DNA of 64,000 nt from Herbaspirillum sp. CF444. GTDB lineage: Bacteria; Pseudomonadota; Gammaproteobacteria; Burkholderiales; Burkholderiaceae_D. Both the position numbers and the translations under genes were made by a program. The notes beneath the pieces are model-generated. The model saw only the letters and a program-made list of their open reading frames with translations, was not told the DNA's origin and did no database searches. The stretch is taken from NCBI RefSeq assembly GCF_000282135.1, contig NZ_AKJW01000083.1, forward strand, positions 124,001-188,000, written 5' to 3'. Of this stretch, positions 45,729 through 54,416 are shown in pieces (within the stretch, counting starts at the first letter, position 1; each line of letters starts with the position of its first letter).

Positions 45729-46946
45729 TCAGGCAACCTTCAGCGCCGGTTTGTTTTTCTTCGCGGTCAGGTTGTCCATCGCCGCCTGCACGCCGCTGCC
45801 GGCCAGCTTCACGCCCGCCAGCTTCAGGCCCATTTCGCAACCGGCCAGCGTCGCCATCAGGGTCAGGTCATTGGCTTCGCCCAGATGGCCGATGCGGAAC
45901 ATGCCGCCCTTCATCTTGCCCAGGCCGGTACCGAGCGACATGTTGAAGTTTTCGTAAATCACTTTGCGGATCGCGTCGGCGTCGAAACCGGCCGGCGTCA
46001 TCACGCCCGTCAGCACCGGCGAATACACGGCCGGATCGGCGCACTGGATCTCCAGGCCCCAGGCCGTGACGGCCTGGCGGCAGGCTTCGGCCAGACGCTC
46101 GTGGCGCGCGAAGACGTTGTCGAGGCCTTCGCCCAGAATCATCTCCAGCGCTTCGGACAAGCCGTACAGCAGATTGGTGTTGGGGGTGTACGGCCAGTAG
46201 CCGGTGGCGTTCATCTCGATGATTTCGGTCCAGCCCCAGAACGCCTTCGGCAGCTTCGAGCTCTTGCTGGCCTCGATGGCCTTCTTCGAGACCGCGTTGA
46301 AGCTGATGCCCGGCGGCAGCATCAGGCCTTTTTGCGAACCGGAGACGGTGACGTCGACGCCCCACTCGTCGTGGCGATAATCCGCCGACGCCAGGCCCGA
46401 GATCGTATCCACTAGCAACAGCGCCGGATGGCCGGCGGCATCGATGGCCTTGCGCACCGACGCGATGTCGGAAGTCACGCCGGTCGAGGTTTCGTTGTGC
46501 ACCACGCAGACGGCCTTGATCTGATGGCCGCCGTCCTTGCGCAGACGCTCTTCGATCAGATCGGCCTGCACGCCGCGGCGCCAGCCTTCGATGCCCGGCA
46601 AGCCGAGGAATTCGGGCTTCAGGCCCAGCGCTTCGGCCATCTTCTTCCACAGCGTGGCGAAATGGCCGGTCTCATACATCAGCACCGTGTCGCCGGGGCT
46701 CAGGGTATTGGTCAGCGCCGCTTCCCATGCGCCGGTGCCCGAGGCCGGATAAATGACGACCGGCTGCTCGGTCTTGAAAATCTTCTTGATGCCCGCCAGC
46801 ACCTGCAAGCCCAGCGCACCGAATTCCGGGCCGCGATGGTCGATGGTCGGATAGCTCATGGCGCGCAGGATGCGATCAGGCACAGGGCTGGGACCAGGGA
46901 TTTGCAGGAAATGACGGCCGGCTGGATGAAAGTCTAGTTTTAACAT
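45729..46946 (-). CDS. Serine-glyoxylate / alanine-glyoxylate-type aminotransferase
   Basis: This PLP-dependent class V enzyme has 405 residues. The Schiff-base lysine is in SGSQKGLMLPPG (Lys at about 206) and the ring Asp is in LLLVDTISG (Asp at about 180). The N-terminal LQIPGPSPVPDRILRAM and MYETGHFATLWKKMA match serine-glyoxylate aminotransferase. It would move an amino group from serine or alanine to glyoxylate or a related oxo acid. It is the first gene of the minus-strand operon. A strong AAAGGAGG ribosome site precedes it, and an operator palindrome lies 50 bases upstream. Confidence 0.9.
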   Translation of the reverse strand: MLKLDFHPAGRHFLQIPGPSPVPDRILRAMSYPTIDHRGPEFGALGLQVLAGIKKIFKTEQPVVIYPASGTGAWEAALTNTLSPGDTVLMYETGHFATLWKKMAEALGLKPEFLGLPGIEGWRRGVQADLIEERLRKDGGHQIKAVCVVHNETSTGVTSDIASVRKAIDAAGHPALLLVDTISGLASADYRHDEWGVDVTVSGSQKGLMLPPGISFNAVSKKAIEASKSSKLPKAFWGWTEIIEMNATGYWPYTPNTNLLYGLSEALEMILGEGLDNVFARHERLAEACRQAVTAWGLEIQCADPAVYSPVLTGVMTPAGFDADAIRKVIYENFNMSLGTGLGKMKGGMFRIGHLGEANDLTLMATLAGCEMGLKLAGVKLAGSGVQAAMDNLTAKKNKPALKVA

Positions 46947-46995
46947 TTACTCCTCCTTTGAAATCTGTCTTTGAAATTTAACTTTTAGATATTTT

Positions 46996-47015
46996 GTATT
47001 TTGAATGCAAAATAC
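46996..47015. promoter_or_regulatory. Palindromic operator, copy 1
   Basis: GTATTTTG-aatg-CAAAATAC has perfect 8-bp arms and lies 50 bases upstream of the aminotransferase start, within its promoter region. The core ATTTTGaatgCAAAAT is shared exactly with the copy at 47240. The likely ligand is the divergent FCD-GntR protein. Confidence 0.8.
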
Positions 47016-47239
47016 TTTATCAGCCAGACCAGGAGAGGTAAAGGTTTTTTTGATCCGCACAGTCCTTACTTCAGGTATGGAGTCTGCGCATATTTTTGGT
47101 AAAAATCGCGTAAATAGATATACTTAGAATCACTAATAGGAATTTCATGGCAATATTTTTCATCCATACAACAGCAGGAAGCTGGTATTTTGGCAATGAA
47201 GCTATCCCTGCTAAAATACGCCCCAGTAGGACATTAAGG

Positions 47240-47255
47240 ATTTTGAATGCAAAAT
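47240..47255. promoter_or_regulatory. Palindromic operator, copy 2, containing a start codon
   Basis: ATTTTG-aatg-CAAAAT, identical to the core of copy 1, spans 47240-47255. The ATG of the regulator (47247-47249) is inside its four-base spacer. The regulator bound here would occlude its own start region. Confidence 0.8.
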
Positions 47256-48005
47256 TCAACAATTGAACTAGACACGAACGAGACCAGAAACACCCCCGCC
47301 GCCCTGCCGAAACTGGAGCGCCAGCGTCTGCACGACACCGTCGTCGAGCACCTGCGCAACCTGATCGTCGAAGCGGTGCTGGCGCCCGGGACCAAACTGA
47401 ACGAACGCGAACTGTGCGAAACGCTAGGTATTTCACGCACGCCGCTGCGTGAAGCATTGAAGGTATTGGCCGCCGAAGGCCTGATCGAAATCTCGCCCAA
47501 CCGCGGCGCATCGGTGTCGAAGATGTCGGAAAACGAGATCTGGGAAACCTTCGAACTCATGAGCGGCCTGGAAGCGATGTCCGGCGAACTGGCCTGCGAA
47601 CGCATCACGCCGGTGGAAGTGGCCGAGATCAAGGCGCTGCATTACGCCATGCTGGCCTGCAAGGCACAAAACGACCTGCCCGGTTATTACAGCCGCAACC
47701 AGGCCATCCACAACAAGATCAACGAAGCCGCGCGCAACTCGGTACTGCACCAGACCTATCTCGGCCTGAACCGCCGCTTGCAGGCGCTGCGCTTCAAATC
47801 CAACTTCCGCCCCGAAAAATGGGACAGCGCCGCGCACGATCACGACGAGATGGTCAAGGCGCTGGAAGCACGCGACGGCAAACGCCTGGCGGCGGTTTTG
47901 CGCCAGCATTTGCTGGACAAGCGCGATGCGGTGCTCAATGTTCCCGTTGCGCCAGTGGCGGCGACTGCCGGAGGAACTCCCGCAGGGAAAACGAATAATC
48001 AATAA
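47247..48005 (+). CDS. GntR family regulator, FCD (FadR-like) subfamily
   Basis: The 252-residue protein has a GntR winged-helix domain (about 25-92, LHDTVVEHLRNLIVEAVLAPGTKLNERELCETLGISRTPLREALKVL) and an FCD ligand-binding domain (about 95-225, with His and Asp/Asn metal-type residues such as NQAIHNKIN). It is divergent from the aminotransferase-transporter-hydratase-oxidoreductase operon. Identical 16-bp palindromes lie at that promoter and across its own ATG, so it probably represses both. The effector may be an organic acid of the pathway. A strong terminator follows at 48031. Confidence 0.93.
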   Translation: MQNSTIELDTNETRNTPAALPKLERQRLHDTVVEHLRNLIVEAVLAPGTKLNERELCETLGISRTPLREALKVLAAEGLIEISPNRGASVSKMSENEIWETFELMSGLEAMSGELACERITPVEVAEIKALHYAMLACKAQNDLPGYYSRNQAIHNKINEAARNSVLHQTYLGLNRRLQALRFKSNFRPEKWDSAAHDHDEMVKALEARDGKRLAAVLRQHLLDKRDAVLNVPVAPVAATAGGTPAGKTNNQ

Positions 48006-48030
48006 AAACGGTAGTGAAGTTGTCCCTGGA

Positions 48031-48056
48031 AGCCATCGCTTGCGATGGCTTTTTTT
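48031..48056 (+). terminator. Rho-independent terminator of the GntR gene
   Basis: The stem AGCCATCGC/GCGATGGCT is perfect over nine pairs with a two-base loop, followed by six T. The 270 bases after it, up to the tRNA, hold no gene I can support. Confidence 0.92.
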
Positions 48057-48303
48057 ATGGCTGCGGTAAAGGCATATCCTCGCCGGCGCCTCTCGCGTGC
48101 AACAAGCGCACGACATAAAACCATGGAACAGGCGCCATCAGAACAGCAAAAACCAGAAAGGAGAACCGGGAGAGAAAAGAAGAGAAACAATATCCGGAAG
48201 ACAAAAAGCAAAAATGGAAGCCGGGACTGCGCTTCCATTATTTCATTTGCTTTTGATGCTGTTTTTTACGAAGCACTGAGTGACAGTAACTGCCTGCTTC
48301 GAT

Positions 48304-48334
48304 ACCAATATTCAACAACATCAAGAATATTGGT
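48304..48334 (-). repeat. Inverted repeat at the 3' end of tRNA-Val
   Basis: ACCAATATTC (48304-48313) and GAATATTGGT (48325-48334) form a perfect 10-bp inverted repeat. The second arm contains the encoded ACCA end of tRNA-Val on the minus strand. It may act in transcript ending or 3' processing. Confidence 0.6.
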
Positions 48335-48407
48335 AGGCACGATTGGACTCGAACCAACGACCCCTACCATGTCAAGGTAGTGCTCTAACCAGCTGAGCTA
48401 CGCGCCT
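48331..48407 (-). tRNA. tRNA-Val(GAC)
   Basis: A 77-base cloverleaf reads on the minus strand AGGCGCG..GTAGCTC..; acceptor arm AGGCGCG/CGTGCCT, anticodon stem CTACC/GGTAG with loop TTGACAT (anticodon GAC), T arm with GGTTCGAGTCC and encoded CCA. It recognises GUC and GUU valine codons. TATAAT at 48422-48427 lies 15 bases upstream. Confidence 0.96.
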
Positions 48408-48421
48408 AGTGAAGAAGCGAG

Positions 48422-48427
48422 ATTATA
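48422..48427 (-). promoter_or_regulatory. -10 element for tRNA-Val
   Basis: The minus strand reads TATAAT fifteen bases before the tRNA. No good -35 hexamer is visible at 16-18 bases further upstream. Confidence 0.5.
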
Positions 48428-48510
48428 GGGGCATTTTTTATTTTTGGCTAGTCTTGGCGAAAAGTTTTTTAAAAAATCTTGCCTATCACCTCGCCGACCA
48501 GCCGCAAAGC

Positions 48511-50769
48511 CTACTGCCGCCGGGCTTCCAGCACGCCCTTCACTTCGCGGATCACGGCCAGCGCCTTGATCAGTTGCGCGGTCGAACCGATCTCGGCGGT
48601 GAATCCCATGCGCGCCTGCCCCTTCACGCTTTGCGTGCTGACGCCGATGACATTGATTTTTTCGCGCAGGAAAATTTCCGAAATATCGCGCAGCAAGCCC
48701 TGGCGGTCGCCGGCCAGCACGAAGATGTCGACCGGATAAACGGTGTCCTTGCCCGAAGTGCCCCATTCGGTCTGGATGACGCGCTCCGGCGCCTTGCTGC
48801 TCATCTCGGCAAAGTTCTTGCAGGTCAGCCGGTGGATGGACACGCCCTTGCCGCGCGTGACGAAGCCAACGATGCTATCCGGCGGCGCCGGTTTGCAGCA
48901 GCGCGCCAGTTGCGTCATCAGACCTTCGGTGCCGACCACCAGCACGCCGGACTTGGCGCCCTGCACCACGCTCGATGCGCGGCTCTTGCGGGTGATAGAG
49001 GCTTCGTCGGGTTCGGCGTGCTTGCTTTCCTTGCCTTCCTCGCCCTCATGCAGCACCTGCTCGATCTGGCGCGGGCTGAATTCATCCTTGCCCAGCGACA
49101 GGCACAGGTCGTCGACCTTGGCGAAGCCGAGCTTGTGCGCGAGTTCTTCCAGGTTGACGGCGGTCTTGCCTTCGCGCTGCAGCGTTTTTTCCAGCACGGC
49201 GCGGCCATGGGCCAGCGTCTCTTCCTGTTCGATGGCGTTGAACCAGGCGCGCACCTTGGAACGCGTGCGCGAACTGACGGCGTAACCGGGACTCAGCCAA
49301 TCGCGCGACGGACCGACGCCGGGGCCGCTCTTGACGGTGATGATGTCGACGGTCTGGCCGTTTTTCAGCGGCGTGTTCAGCGGCACCATGACGCCGTCGA
49401 CGCGCGCGCCGCGGCAGCGATGGCCGACGTCGCTGTGCAGGTGATACGCGAAGTCGATCGGCGTGGCGCCGTTGGGCAGTTCGATCACGCGCGCTTGCGG
49501 CGTCAGGACGTAGATGCGCTCGTCGAGCGTGGTGGACTTGAGTTTCTCGACCCAGTCGCGACGTACGTCTTCCTGCTCGACCACGGCGTCGGAGACTTCG
49601 CTCTTCCACGCCAGCAGCTGGCGCAGCCAGGCAATCTTTTCGTCGTACTTTTGCGCTGAGAAATTGGAGCCGCCGCTTTCCTTGTAGCGCCAGTGCGCCG
49701 CCACGCCGTATTCGGCGAAGTGATGCATCTCGTGCGTGCGGATCTGCACTTCCAGCGGGCGGCCGTCTTCGGCGATCACGACCGTGTGCAGCGACTGGTA
49801 GCCGTTCTGCTTGGGTCGCGAAATGTAATCGTCGAACTCCTTGGGAATCGGCACCCAGATGTTGTGGATGATGCCGAGCACCGTGTAGCAAGTCTTGATG
49901 TCGTCCACGATGACGCGGAAGGCGCGTACGTCGTACAGCTCGGAGAAGTCGATGGACTTGCCGCGCATCTTGTTCCAGATGCTGTAGATGTGTTTGGGAC
50001 GGCCGGAGACTTCCGCCTTGATGTCGGCGGCGGTCAGCTCGGTGCGCAAGCGGTCGATGGCGGAGGCGACGAATTCCGCGCGCTCGATGCGCTTTTCTTC
50101 CAGCATCTTGGCGATGCGCTTGTAAGTGACCGGCTCGATGAAGCGGAAGGACAAATCCTCCAGCTCCCACTTGAGTTGCCAGATGCCGAGGCGATTGGCC
50201 AGCGGAGCGTAAAGATCGAAGGTCTCGCGCGCATATTGCGCGGTGGTCTCGTTTTCCAGCTTGTTTTCGGCGAAATAGCGCAAGGTCGTCACGCGCGAGG
50301 CCAGGCGCACCAGCACCACGCGCATGTCGGTCGCCATCGCCAGCAGCATCTTGCGCAAGGTTTCGACCTGCGCCGCGGCCTGTTGCGCGGCGTTCTTGCC
50401 GCGCAAGACTTCCTGCGGATGCTGGAAGGTCAAGCCGTGGAAACGCATCAGCTGGCGCACGCCGGCGACCAGATCGGCGATGTCCTTGCCGAAGCGTTCT
50501 TCGATCGTCGCGGCGGCATCGAGATCGAGCACATGCAACTCGAACAGCAGACCGGCGATGCGCGTTTCGGCGTCGACGTTGAGCGCGGTCAGCACGCTGA
50601 CCACGCCCTGCACGAACTGCAAGGCATCCTGCCCCGACGGAATCGGCTTGCCGGCATACAGCGGCTCGACGAAGGCCAGCGCGCTCAATACGCGCGCGCT
50701 GTCTTCCGGACTCAAACCGGCGACGATGGGGGCGGAGCCCTCTTGCGAAACTGCGACGACTGAAACCAT
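48511..50769 (-). CDS. relA: RelA-type (p)ppGpp synthetase
   Basis: The 752-residue long RSH protein has domains in order: a degenerate HD hydrolase region (about 45-170), a synthetase (about 240-350, GRPKHIYSIWNKM, YDVRAFRVIVDD, NGYQSLHTVV), a TGS domain (about 405-465, VYVLTPQARVIELPNGATPIDFAYHLH), a helical/Cys region with RCCKP, and an ACT domain (about 670-750). The catalytic His-Asp of hydrolases is replaced (LLFELHVLD), so it should only make the alarmone, as in RelA rather than SpoT. It follows the ridA-like gene by 15 bases. Confidence 0.93.
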   Translation of the reverse strand: MVSVVAVSQEGSAPIVAGLSPEDSARVLSALAFVEPLYAGKPIPSGQDALQFVQGVVSVLTALNVDAETRIAGLLFELHVLDLDAAATIEERFGKDIADLVAGVRQLMRFHGLTFQHPQEVLRGKNAAQQAAAQVETLRKMLLAMATDMRVVLVRLASRVTTLRYFAENKLENETTAQYARETFDLYAPLANRLGIWQLKWELEDLSFRFIEPVTYKRIAKMLEEKRIERAEFVASAIDRLRTELTAADIKAEVSGRPKHIYSIWNKMRGKSIDFSELYDVRAFRVIVDDIKTCYTVLGIIHNIWVPIPKEFDDYISRPKQNGYQSLHTVVIAEDGRPLEVQIRTHEMHHFAEYGVAAHWRYKESGGSNFSAQKYDEKIAWLRQLLAWKSEVSDAVVEQEDVRRDWVEKLKSTTLDERIYVLTPQARVIELPNGATPIDFAYHLHSDVGHRCRGARVDGVMVPLNTPLKNGQTVDIITVKSGPGVGPSRDWLSPGYAVSSRTRSKVRAWFNAIEQEETLAHGRAVLEKTLQREGKTAVNLEELAHKLGFAKVDDLCLSLGKDEFSPRQIEQVLHEGEEGKESKHAEPDEASITRKSRASSVVQGAKSGVLVVGTEGLMTQLARCCKPAPPDSIVGFVTRGKGVSIHRLTCKNFAEMSSKAPERVIQTEWGTSGKDTVYPVDIFVLAGDRQGLLRDISEIFLREKINVIGVSTQSVKGQARMGFTAEIGSTAQLIKALAVIREVKGVLEARRQ

Positions 50770-50784
50770 GAAACCTTGCTTTGT

Positions 50785-51135
50785 TTATTTTTGGGCAGCG
50801 ACGATGATGATCTCGACCAGCAATTCGGGACGAGCCAGCTTGGCTTCGACGGTGGCGCGCGGCGGCGTGTTGCCGGCAGGCACCCAGGCGTCCCACACGG
50901 CGTTCATGCCTTCGAAGTCCTTGACGTCGGCGATGTAGATCTGGCACGACAGGATGTTTTCCTTGCTGCTGCCGGCTTCGGCCAGCAGACGGTCGATGTG
51001 GCCCAGGACTTCGCGTGTCTGGCCTTCGATGTTCTGGGTGGTGTCTTCGGCGATCTGGCCGGCCAGATAGACGGTACCGTTATGGATCGCGGCTTCGGAG
51101 AGACGCTTGCCGACGTGGAGACGTTGTACTGTCAT
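50785..51135 (-). CDS. RidA/YjgF family protein
   Basis: The 116-residue protein has the Rid fold signature (NGTVYLAGQIAED, VKDFEGMNAVWDAWVPAGNTPPRATVEAKL), with the conserved Arg of PPRATVE. RidA enzymes hydrolyse reactive 2-aminoacrylate-type enamines made by PLP enzymes. It lies directly upstream of relA and is probably co-transcribed. This copy seems a Rid1-7 type rather than the housekeeping RidA; I cannot resolve the subgroup. Confidence 0.9.
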   Translation of the reverse strand: MTVQRLHVGKRLSEAAIHNGTVYLAGQIAEDTTQNIEGQTREVLGHIDRLLAEAGSSKENILSCQIYIADVKDFEGMNAVWDAWVPAGNTPPRATVEAKLARPELLVEIIIVAAQK

Positions 51136-51251
51136 GATGTTTCCTCTATGAAGGTAAGGGTTGATGTCCGGTGTTGCCGGCTGTTTGCAGCCTTTTTATT
51201 GTTTATGGTTGGACGAATCAACCGGGTAATGATTCACACGACTCAGCCGAT

Positions 51252-52118
51252 TCAGCCCAACAAAAAATCTTTCGCGACCTGGATCTGCCCGGCATGCATG
51301 AACGTCGGCGCATGGCCGACGCCTTCGAATTCCACCAGCGCGGCCTTGGGGCCGCGCCGCGTCATTTCTTCGGCCACCTCCGGCAGCAGCAGGTCGGATT
51401 GCTTGCCGCGCACCAGCAGCGTCGGGCAGCGGATCGCATCGTACGCAGCCCACAACATGGCCTCGCCCGCGCTCGCCGCTTCCGGCGTCATGGCCTTGAA
51501 CGGCGCCGACAGTTGCAGATCATAATGCCGCGTCCACTTGCCGTCCTTGTCCTGGCGCAAGACATCCGCCGCCAGCTTGTGCCACTCTTCATCGGTATGC
51601 GGCCCGAAGGTCGCCGAGATGGCGCGGATATACTGCGCAGCTTCGTCAAAGGTCGTGAAGCGGATGTCCTGCCCGATGTATTCGCCGATGCGCGCCAGCG
51701 CCGACGCGTTGATGGAAGGGCCGATATCGTTGAGCACCAGGCGGCGCACCGGATTCTCCGGCATCGATGCAAGACCCATGCCAATCAGCCCGCCCATCGA
51801 GGTGCCGAACCAGTCCACCGACTCCGCATCCAGACGCGCCAGCAAGGTCACCATGTCGCTCACATATTGCGGAATCACATAATACTGCGGCGCCTGCAAG
51901 CGCCCCGAACGGCCGCGCCCGACCACATCCGGACACACCACCCGATACGTCTCGGACAACTCGCGCGCCATCACGTCGAAATCGTCGCTCACGCGCGTCA
52001 CGCCGTGCACGCACACCAGCACATTCGGATTACGCGGATCGCCCCACTCCTTGTACGCCATCGAATGCAAACCGGCAGGCGAAATACATTGAACTGTCTT
52101 CAATACAGCTTGTGTCAT
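51252..52118 (-). CDS. Alpha/beta hydrolase
   Basis: The 288-residue enzyme has the nucleophile elbow GTSMGG (Ser at about 107), the oxyanion loop near VHGVTR, and a His in GVGHAPTF near the C-terminus, so the Ser-Asp-His triad is complete. No signal peptide is present. It is separated by 116 bases from the ridA-like gene on the same strand. The substrate is unknown; such enzymes include esterases and C-C hydrolases. Confidence 0.88.
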   Translation of the reverse strand: MTQAVLKTVQCISPAGLHSMAYKEWGDPRNPNVLVCVHGVTRVSDDFDVMARELSETYRVVCPDVVGRGRSGRLQAPQYYVIPQYVSDMVTLLARLDAESVDWFGTSMGGLIGMGLASMPENPVRRLVLNDIGPSINASALARIGEYIGQDIRFTTFDEAAQYIRAISATFGPHTDEEWHKLAADVLRQDKDGKWTRHYDLQLSAPFKAMTPEAASAGEAMLWAAYDAIRCPTLLVRGKQSDLLLPEVAEEMTRRGPKAALVEFEGVGHAPTFMHAGQIQVAKDFLLG

Positions 52119-52287
52119 GGTCTCGGCCAGGTGGTTGGAATATTCGATATTTTACTCCCTGACATGCTTGTTGTAGACCGGAAAGAGAAACGGCAAGCAA
52201 GAGCCGACCATAGGCCGGCCCGGCGCCCGCTCACCGGGAGCGCAGAGGAAAAAACGGAAGGAAACGGGAAGTCGCAATCACAATAGG

Positions 52288-52316
52288 CTGATTTCGGCCG
52301 GAGTCGCTGCTATAAT
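52288..52316 (+). promoter_or_regulatory. Promoter of tRNA-Leu
   Basis: CTGATT (52288-52293) and TATAAT (52311-52316) are separated by 17 bases, about 40 bases before the mature tRNA. Confidence 0.6.
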
Positions 52317-52355
52317 GCGATCCTTTTCGGCGCTCCCGCGCCGCGAAAACCATCT

Positions 52356-52448
52356 GCCTGAGTGGTGAAATTGGTAGACACAGCGGACTTAAAATCCGCC
52401 GCTTACCTGGAAAGGGGCGTACCGGTTCGATTCCGGTCTCAGGCACCA
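52356..52448 (+). tRNA. tRNA-Leu(UAA)
   Basis: A 93-base class II tRNA with long variable arm. Acceptor arm is GCCTGAG/CTCAGGC, anticodon stem GCGGA/TCCGC with loop CTTAAAA (anticodon TAA), T arm CCGGTTCGATTCCGG, encoded CCA. It reads UUA and UUG codons. Confidence 0.96.
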
Positions 52449-52484
52449 AGAAGCAGTTTTCAAAGTCGTACAAAGAAGTCCGGC

Positions 52485-52526
52485 AAAGCCGCTAGAACGC
52501 CACGTTTCAGCGGCTTTTTGTTTTTT
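52485..52526 (+). terminator. Terminator after tRNA-Leu
   Basis: AAAGCCGCT and AGCGGCTTT pair over nine bases with a 15-base loop, followed by TTGTTTTTT. It ends the single-gene tRNA transcript. Confidence 0.85.
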
Positions 52527-52635
52527 GACGTCCAACGAGACTTATTGCATCCGGTCGTTTTTGCTGCATATCAGGGATCTTTACACGCTTCACAAGGAAC
52601 TCCTGAGAACGCCTGCTCAGAACAAAAATAATGGA

Positions 52636-53412
52636 TCAAGGTCGTGGCGACCACAATATCTCGGACCGTACGCGGCGCAAGTCCATTTCGACTTCCATGT
52701 CGACAATTGGCGGACGCGTCAGATGCCAGGTCAATCCGCCGGATAAGTTACCGCGACGGATGATTTCGTCCTCAACCAAGCTGCCGATGTCGTGTACGGT
52801 GTAGACCTGCACCACGGCCGCATCGTCCCAGTCAAAGCCGAGTCCGGTGGTTCGTCGTTCCATCTCGGTCATCACGTAGTGAAGCTTCTCACGCAGGCCC
52901 GCGAGGCTAATGTCGCCAAGCCGTACCATGCTTTCGCGATAGCTTGCCTGGCCGTCGCGTGCTTCTCCACCACCGGATACCACGAAGTCTCCGGAGCTTG
53001 ATGTTTCGGTAGTCTGGAAGGTGTAACAGAAGGCGTGGAAGACCGGCTCGGCAGGGATGTTGACCAGCGGGCAGACATTGGTACGCGCCACCGGATTACG
53101 ATCCCCGCGCACGAGTCCCCAGGACTCAAGCGTTCTTGCGTATCGGCGATTGAATATCTCAAAGCCGGCCTCTGAGAACGGAGCCGGCGATCGCAGCTCG
53201 CAAGCGCACAGTGCCGTGAGCGGCCGCCCCATCGAAACCAAATGCGCTGCGATCGCCTCGAAGCCCTCTGTCAGCGGCATTGGCCGTTTGAACAGCACGC
53301 GCTCTATCAGATGTCCCGGTTGTGCCGCCACTCCGCCTGAATACTGGAACACTCCCTTCAGATAGCGATAGCCTCCTTCGGGGAAATTTATCAATTCAGT
53401 TCCATTCGCCAT
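52636..53412 (-). CDS. Conserved protein, possibly CnbZ/aminomuconate deaminase-like
   Basis: The 258-residue protein begins MANGTELINFPEGGYRYLKGVFQYSGGVA. It has conserved-looking CACELRSPAPFSEAGFEIFNRRY and NPVARTNVCPLVNIPAEP segments. I faintly recognise this as the CnbZ-like group named for 2-amino-5-chloromuconate deaminase, which resembles a doubled Rid domain, but I am not certain. It has no signal peptide. It follows a LysR-type regulator gene on the same strand (83 bases apart), which may control it. Confidence 0.5.
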   Translation of the reverse strand: MANGTELINFPEGGYRYLKGVFQYSGGVAAQPGHLIERVLFKRPMPLTEGFEAIAAHLVSMGRPLTALCACELRSPAPFSEAGFEIFNRRYARTLESWGLVRGDRNPVARTNVCPLVNIPAEPVFHAFCYTFQTTETSSSGDFVVSGGGEARDGQASYRESMVRLGDISLAGLREKLHYVMTEMERRTTGLGFDWDDAAVVQVYTVHDIGSLVEDEIIRRGNLSGGLTWHLTRPPIVDMEVEMDLRRVRSEILWSPRP

Positions 53413-53495
53413 TCGATCCCTCCAAGTTTGCGCCCAGTATAGGAGGCCACCATGGTCGAGACAAGACGCATTCAGGCACGCGCCTGTTGCCGAAA

Positions 53496-54416
53496 TCAGA
53501 ACACCTCGGAAGACTTTCCGCCGTAACGGCCCATGGCGGAAACCAGCAGTTCCAGAAGCGCCCGCGCGGCCAATGACAGTCTCTGCGTCGGAAAGGTTAC
53601 GAGGCTTGTCGCCGTTTGGGCGAAGTCGCGCTCCTTCAGCGGCACGGCACGCAAATTGCCATTCGAGACCTCATGCAGTGCTGCATAACGTGGCATTAGT
53701 GTGACCAAATTGCTGTTGCGCACCACACCGCGCGCCATCTCGAGCGTATTGGTCTCGATTGCAAGTTCAAGATGCACCTGGAGCCTGGACGCTATGCGGT
53801 CCACCAAGTGTCGGATTTGAAATGACCGGTCGGGCAGTGCCAGGCGCTCACCGGATAATTCATGAAACGAGACCGAACGTTTTTTCGCAAATGGATGCGT
53901 GGGTGAAACCAGCGCGCACAATGGTTGTTCAAGTCGCGCATGTTCACGCAATACATGTTGTTCCGGAAGGTTGAAGGCCAGTGCCATATCGATGCGACCG
54001 GCCTGCTGGGCCTCAACCACAGCGCGCGATCCAAGCACCAGGACCTGCACTTTTACCTGCGGATAACGCTCCTGATAGCGTGCCAGATTGCTGGCGAGGA
54101 AGTGCTCGACCATGCCTTCGATGCTACCGATGCGCACCACGCCGGAAGGCGTCCCCATCAATTCCTGCAATGCCGTGCGGAGCGTTTCGCTCTCCTCAAG
54201 CACCGCTTCCGCATGTGCGAACACGAGTTCGCCGGCAGGCGTCAAGGTCGTGCGATTACTTCGACGGTCGAGCAGCAGAACCTTTAGTTCAGTTTCAAGA
54301 TTGGCGATCTGCCGGCTGACGGCACTGGGCGCAATGCCCAGGCCTTCGGCAGCCCGACGCAGTGAGCCCGCACGCGCCACTTCGCGAAAGTAGAGCATCG
54401 AAATCGAAAGCATCAT
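53496..54416 (-). CDS. LysR family transcriptional regulator
   Basis: The 306-residue protein has a LysR helix-turn-helix (about 6-65, MLYFREVARAGSLRRAAEGLGIAPSAVSRQIANLE) and a periplasmic-binding-like effector domain (VVRIGSIEGMVEHFL, DMALAF, RSFQIRHLVD). It is upstream of the CnbZ-like gene on the same strand rather than divergent from its target, which is atypical. The 250 bases before it contain no gene. Confidence 0.93.
   Translation of the reverse strand: MMLSISMLYFREVARAGSLRRAAEGLGIAPSAVSRQIANLETELKVLLLDRRSNRTTLTPAGELVFAHAEAVLEESETLRTALQELMGTPSGVVRIGSIEGMVEHFLASNLARYQERYPQVKVQVLVLGSRAVVEAQQAGRIDMALAFNLPEQHVLREHARLEQPLCALVSPTHPFAKKRSVSFHELSGERLALPDRSFQIRHLVDRIASRLQVHLELAIETNTLEMARGVVRNSNLVTLMPRYAALHEVSNGNLRAVPLKERDFAQTATSLVTFPTQRLSLAARALLELLVSAMGRYGGKSSEVF

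Noticed and set aside
48045-48380. 111-codon plus-strand frame after the GntR gene
   Set aside because: It begins in the terminator and runs into the antisense of tRNA-Val; the end resembles tRNA-derived translation.
49082-50947. 621-codon minus-strand frame overlapping relA
   Set aside because: It is Arg/Gly-rich translation of the relA sequence in another frame.
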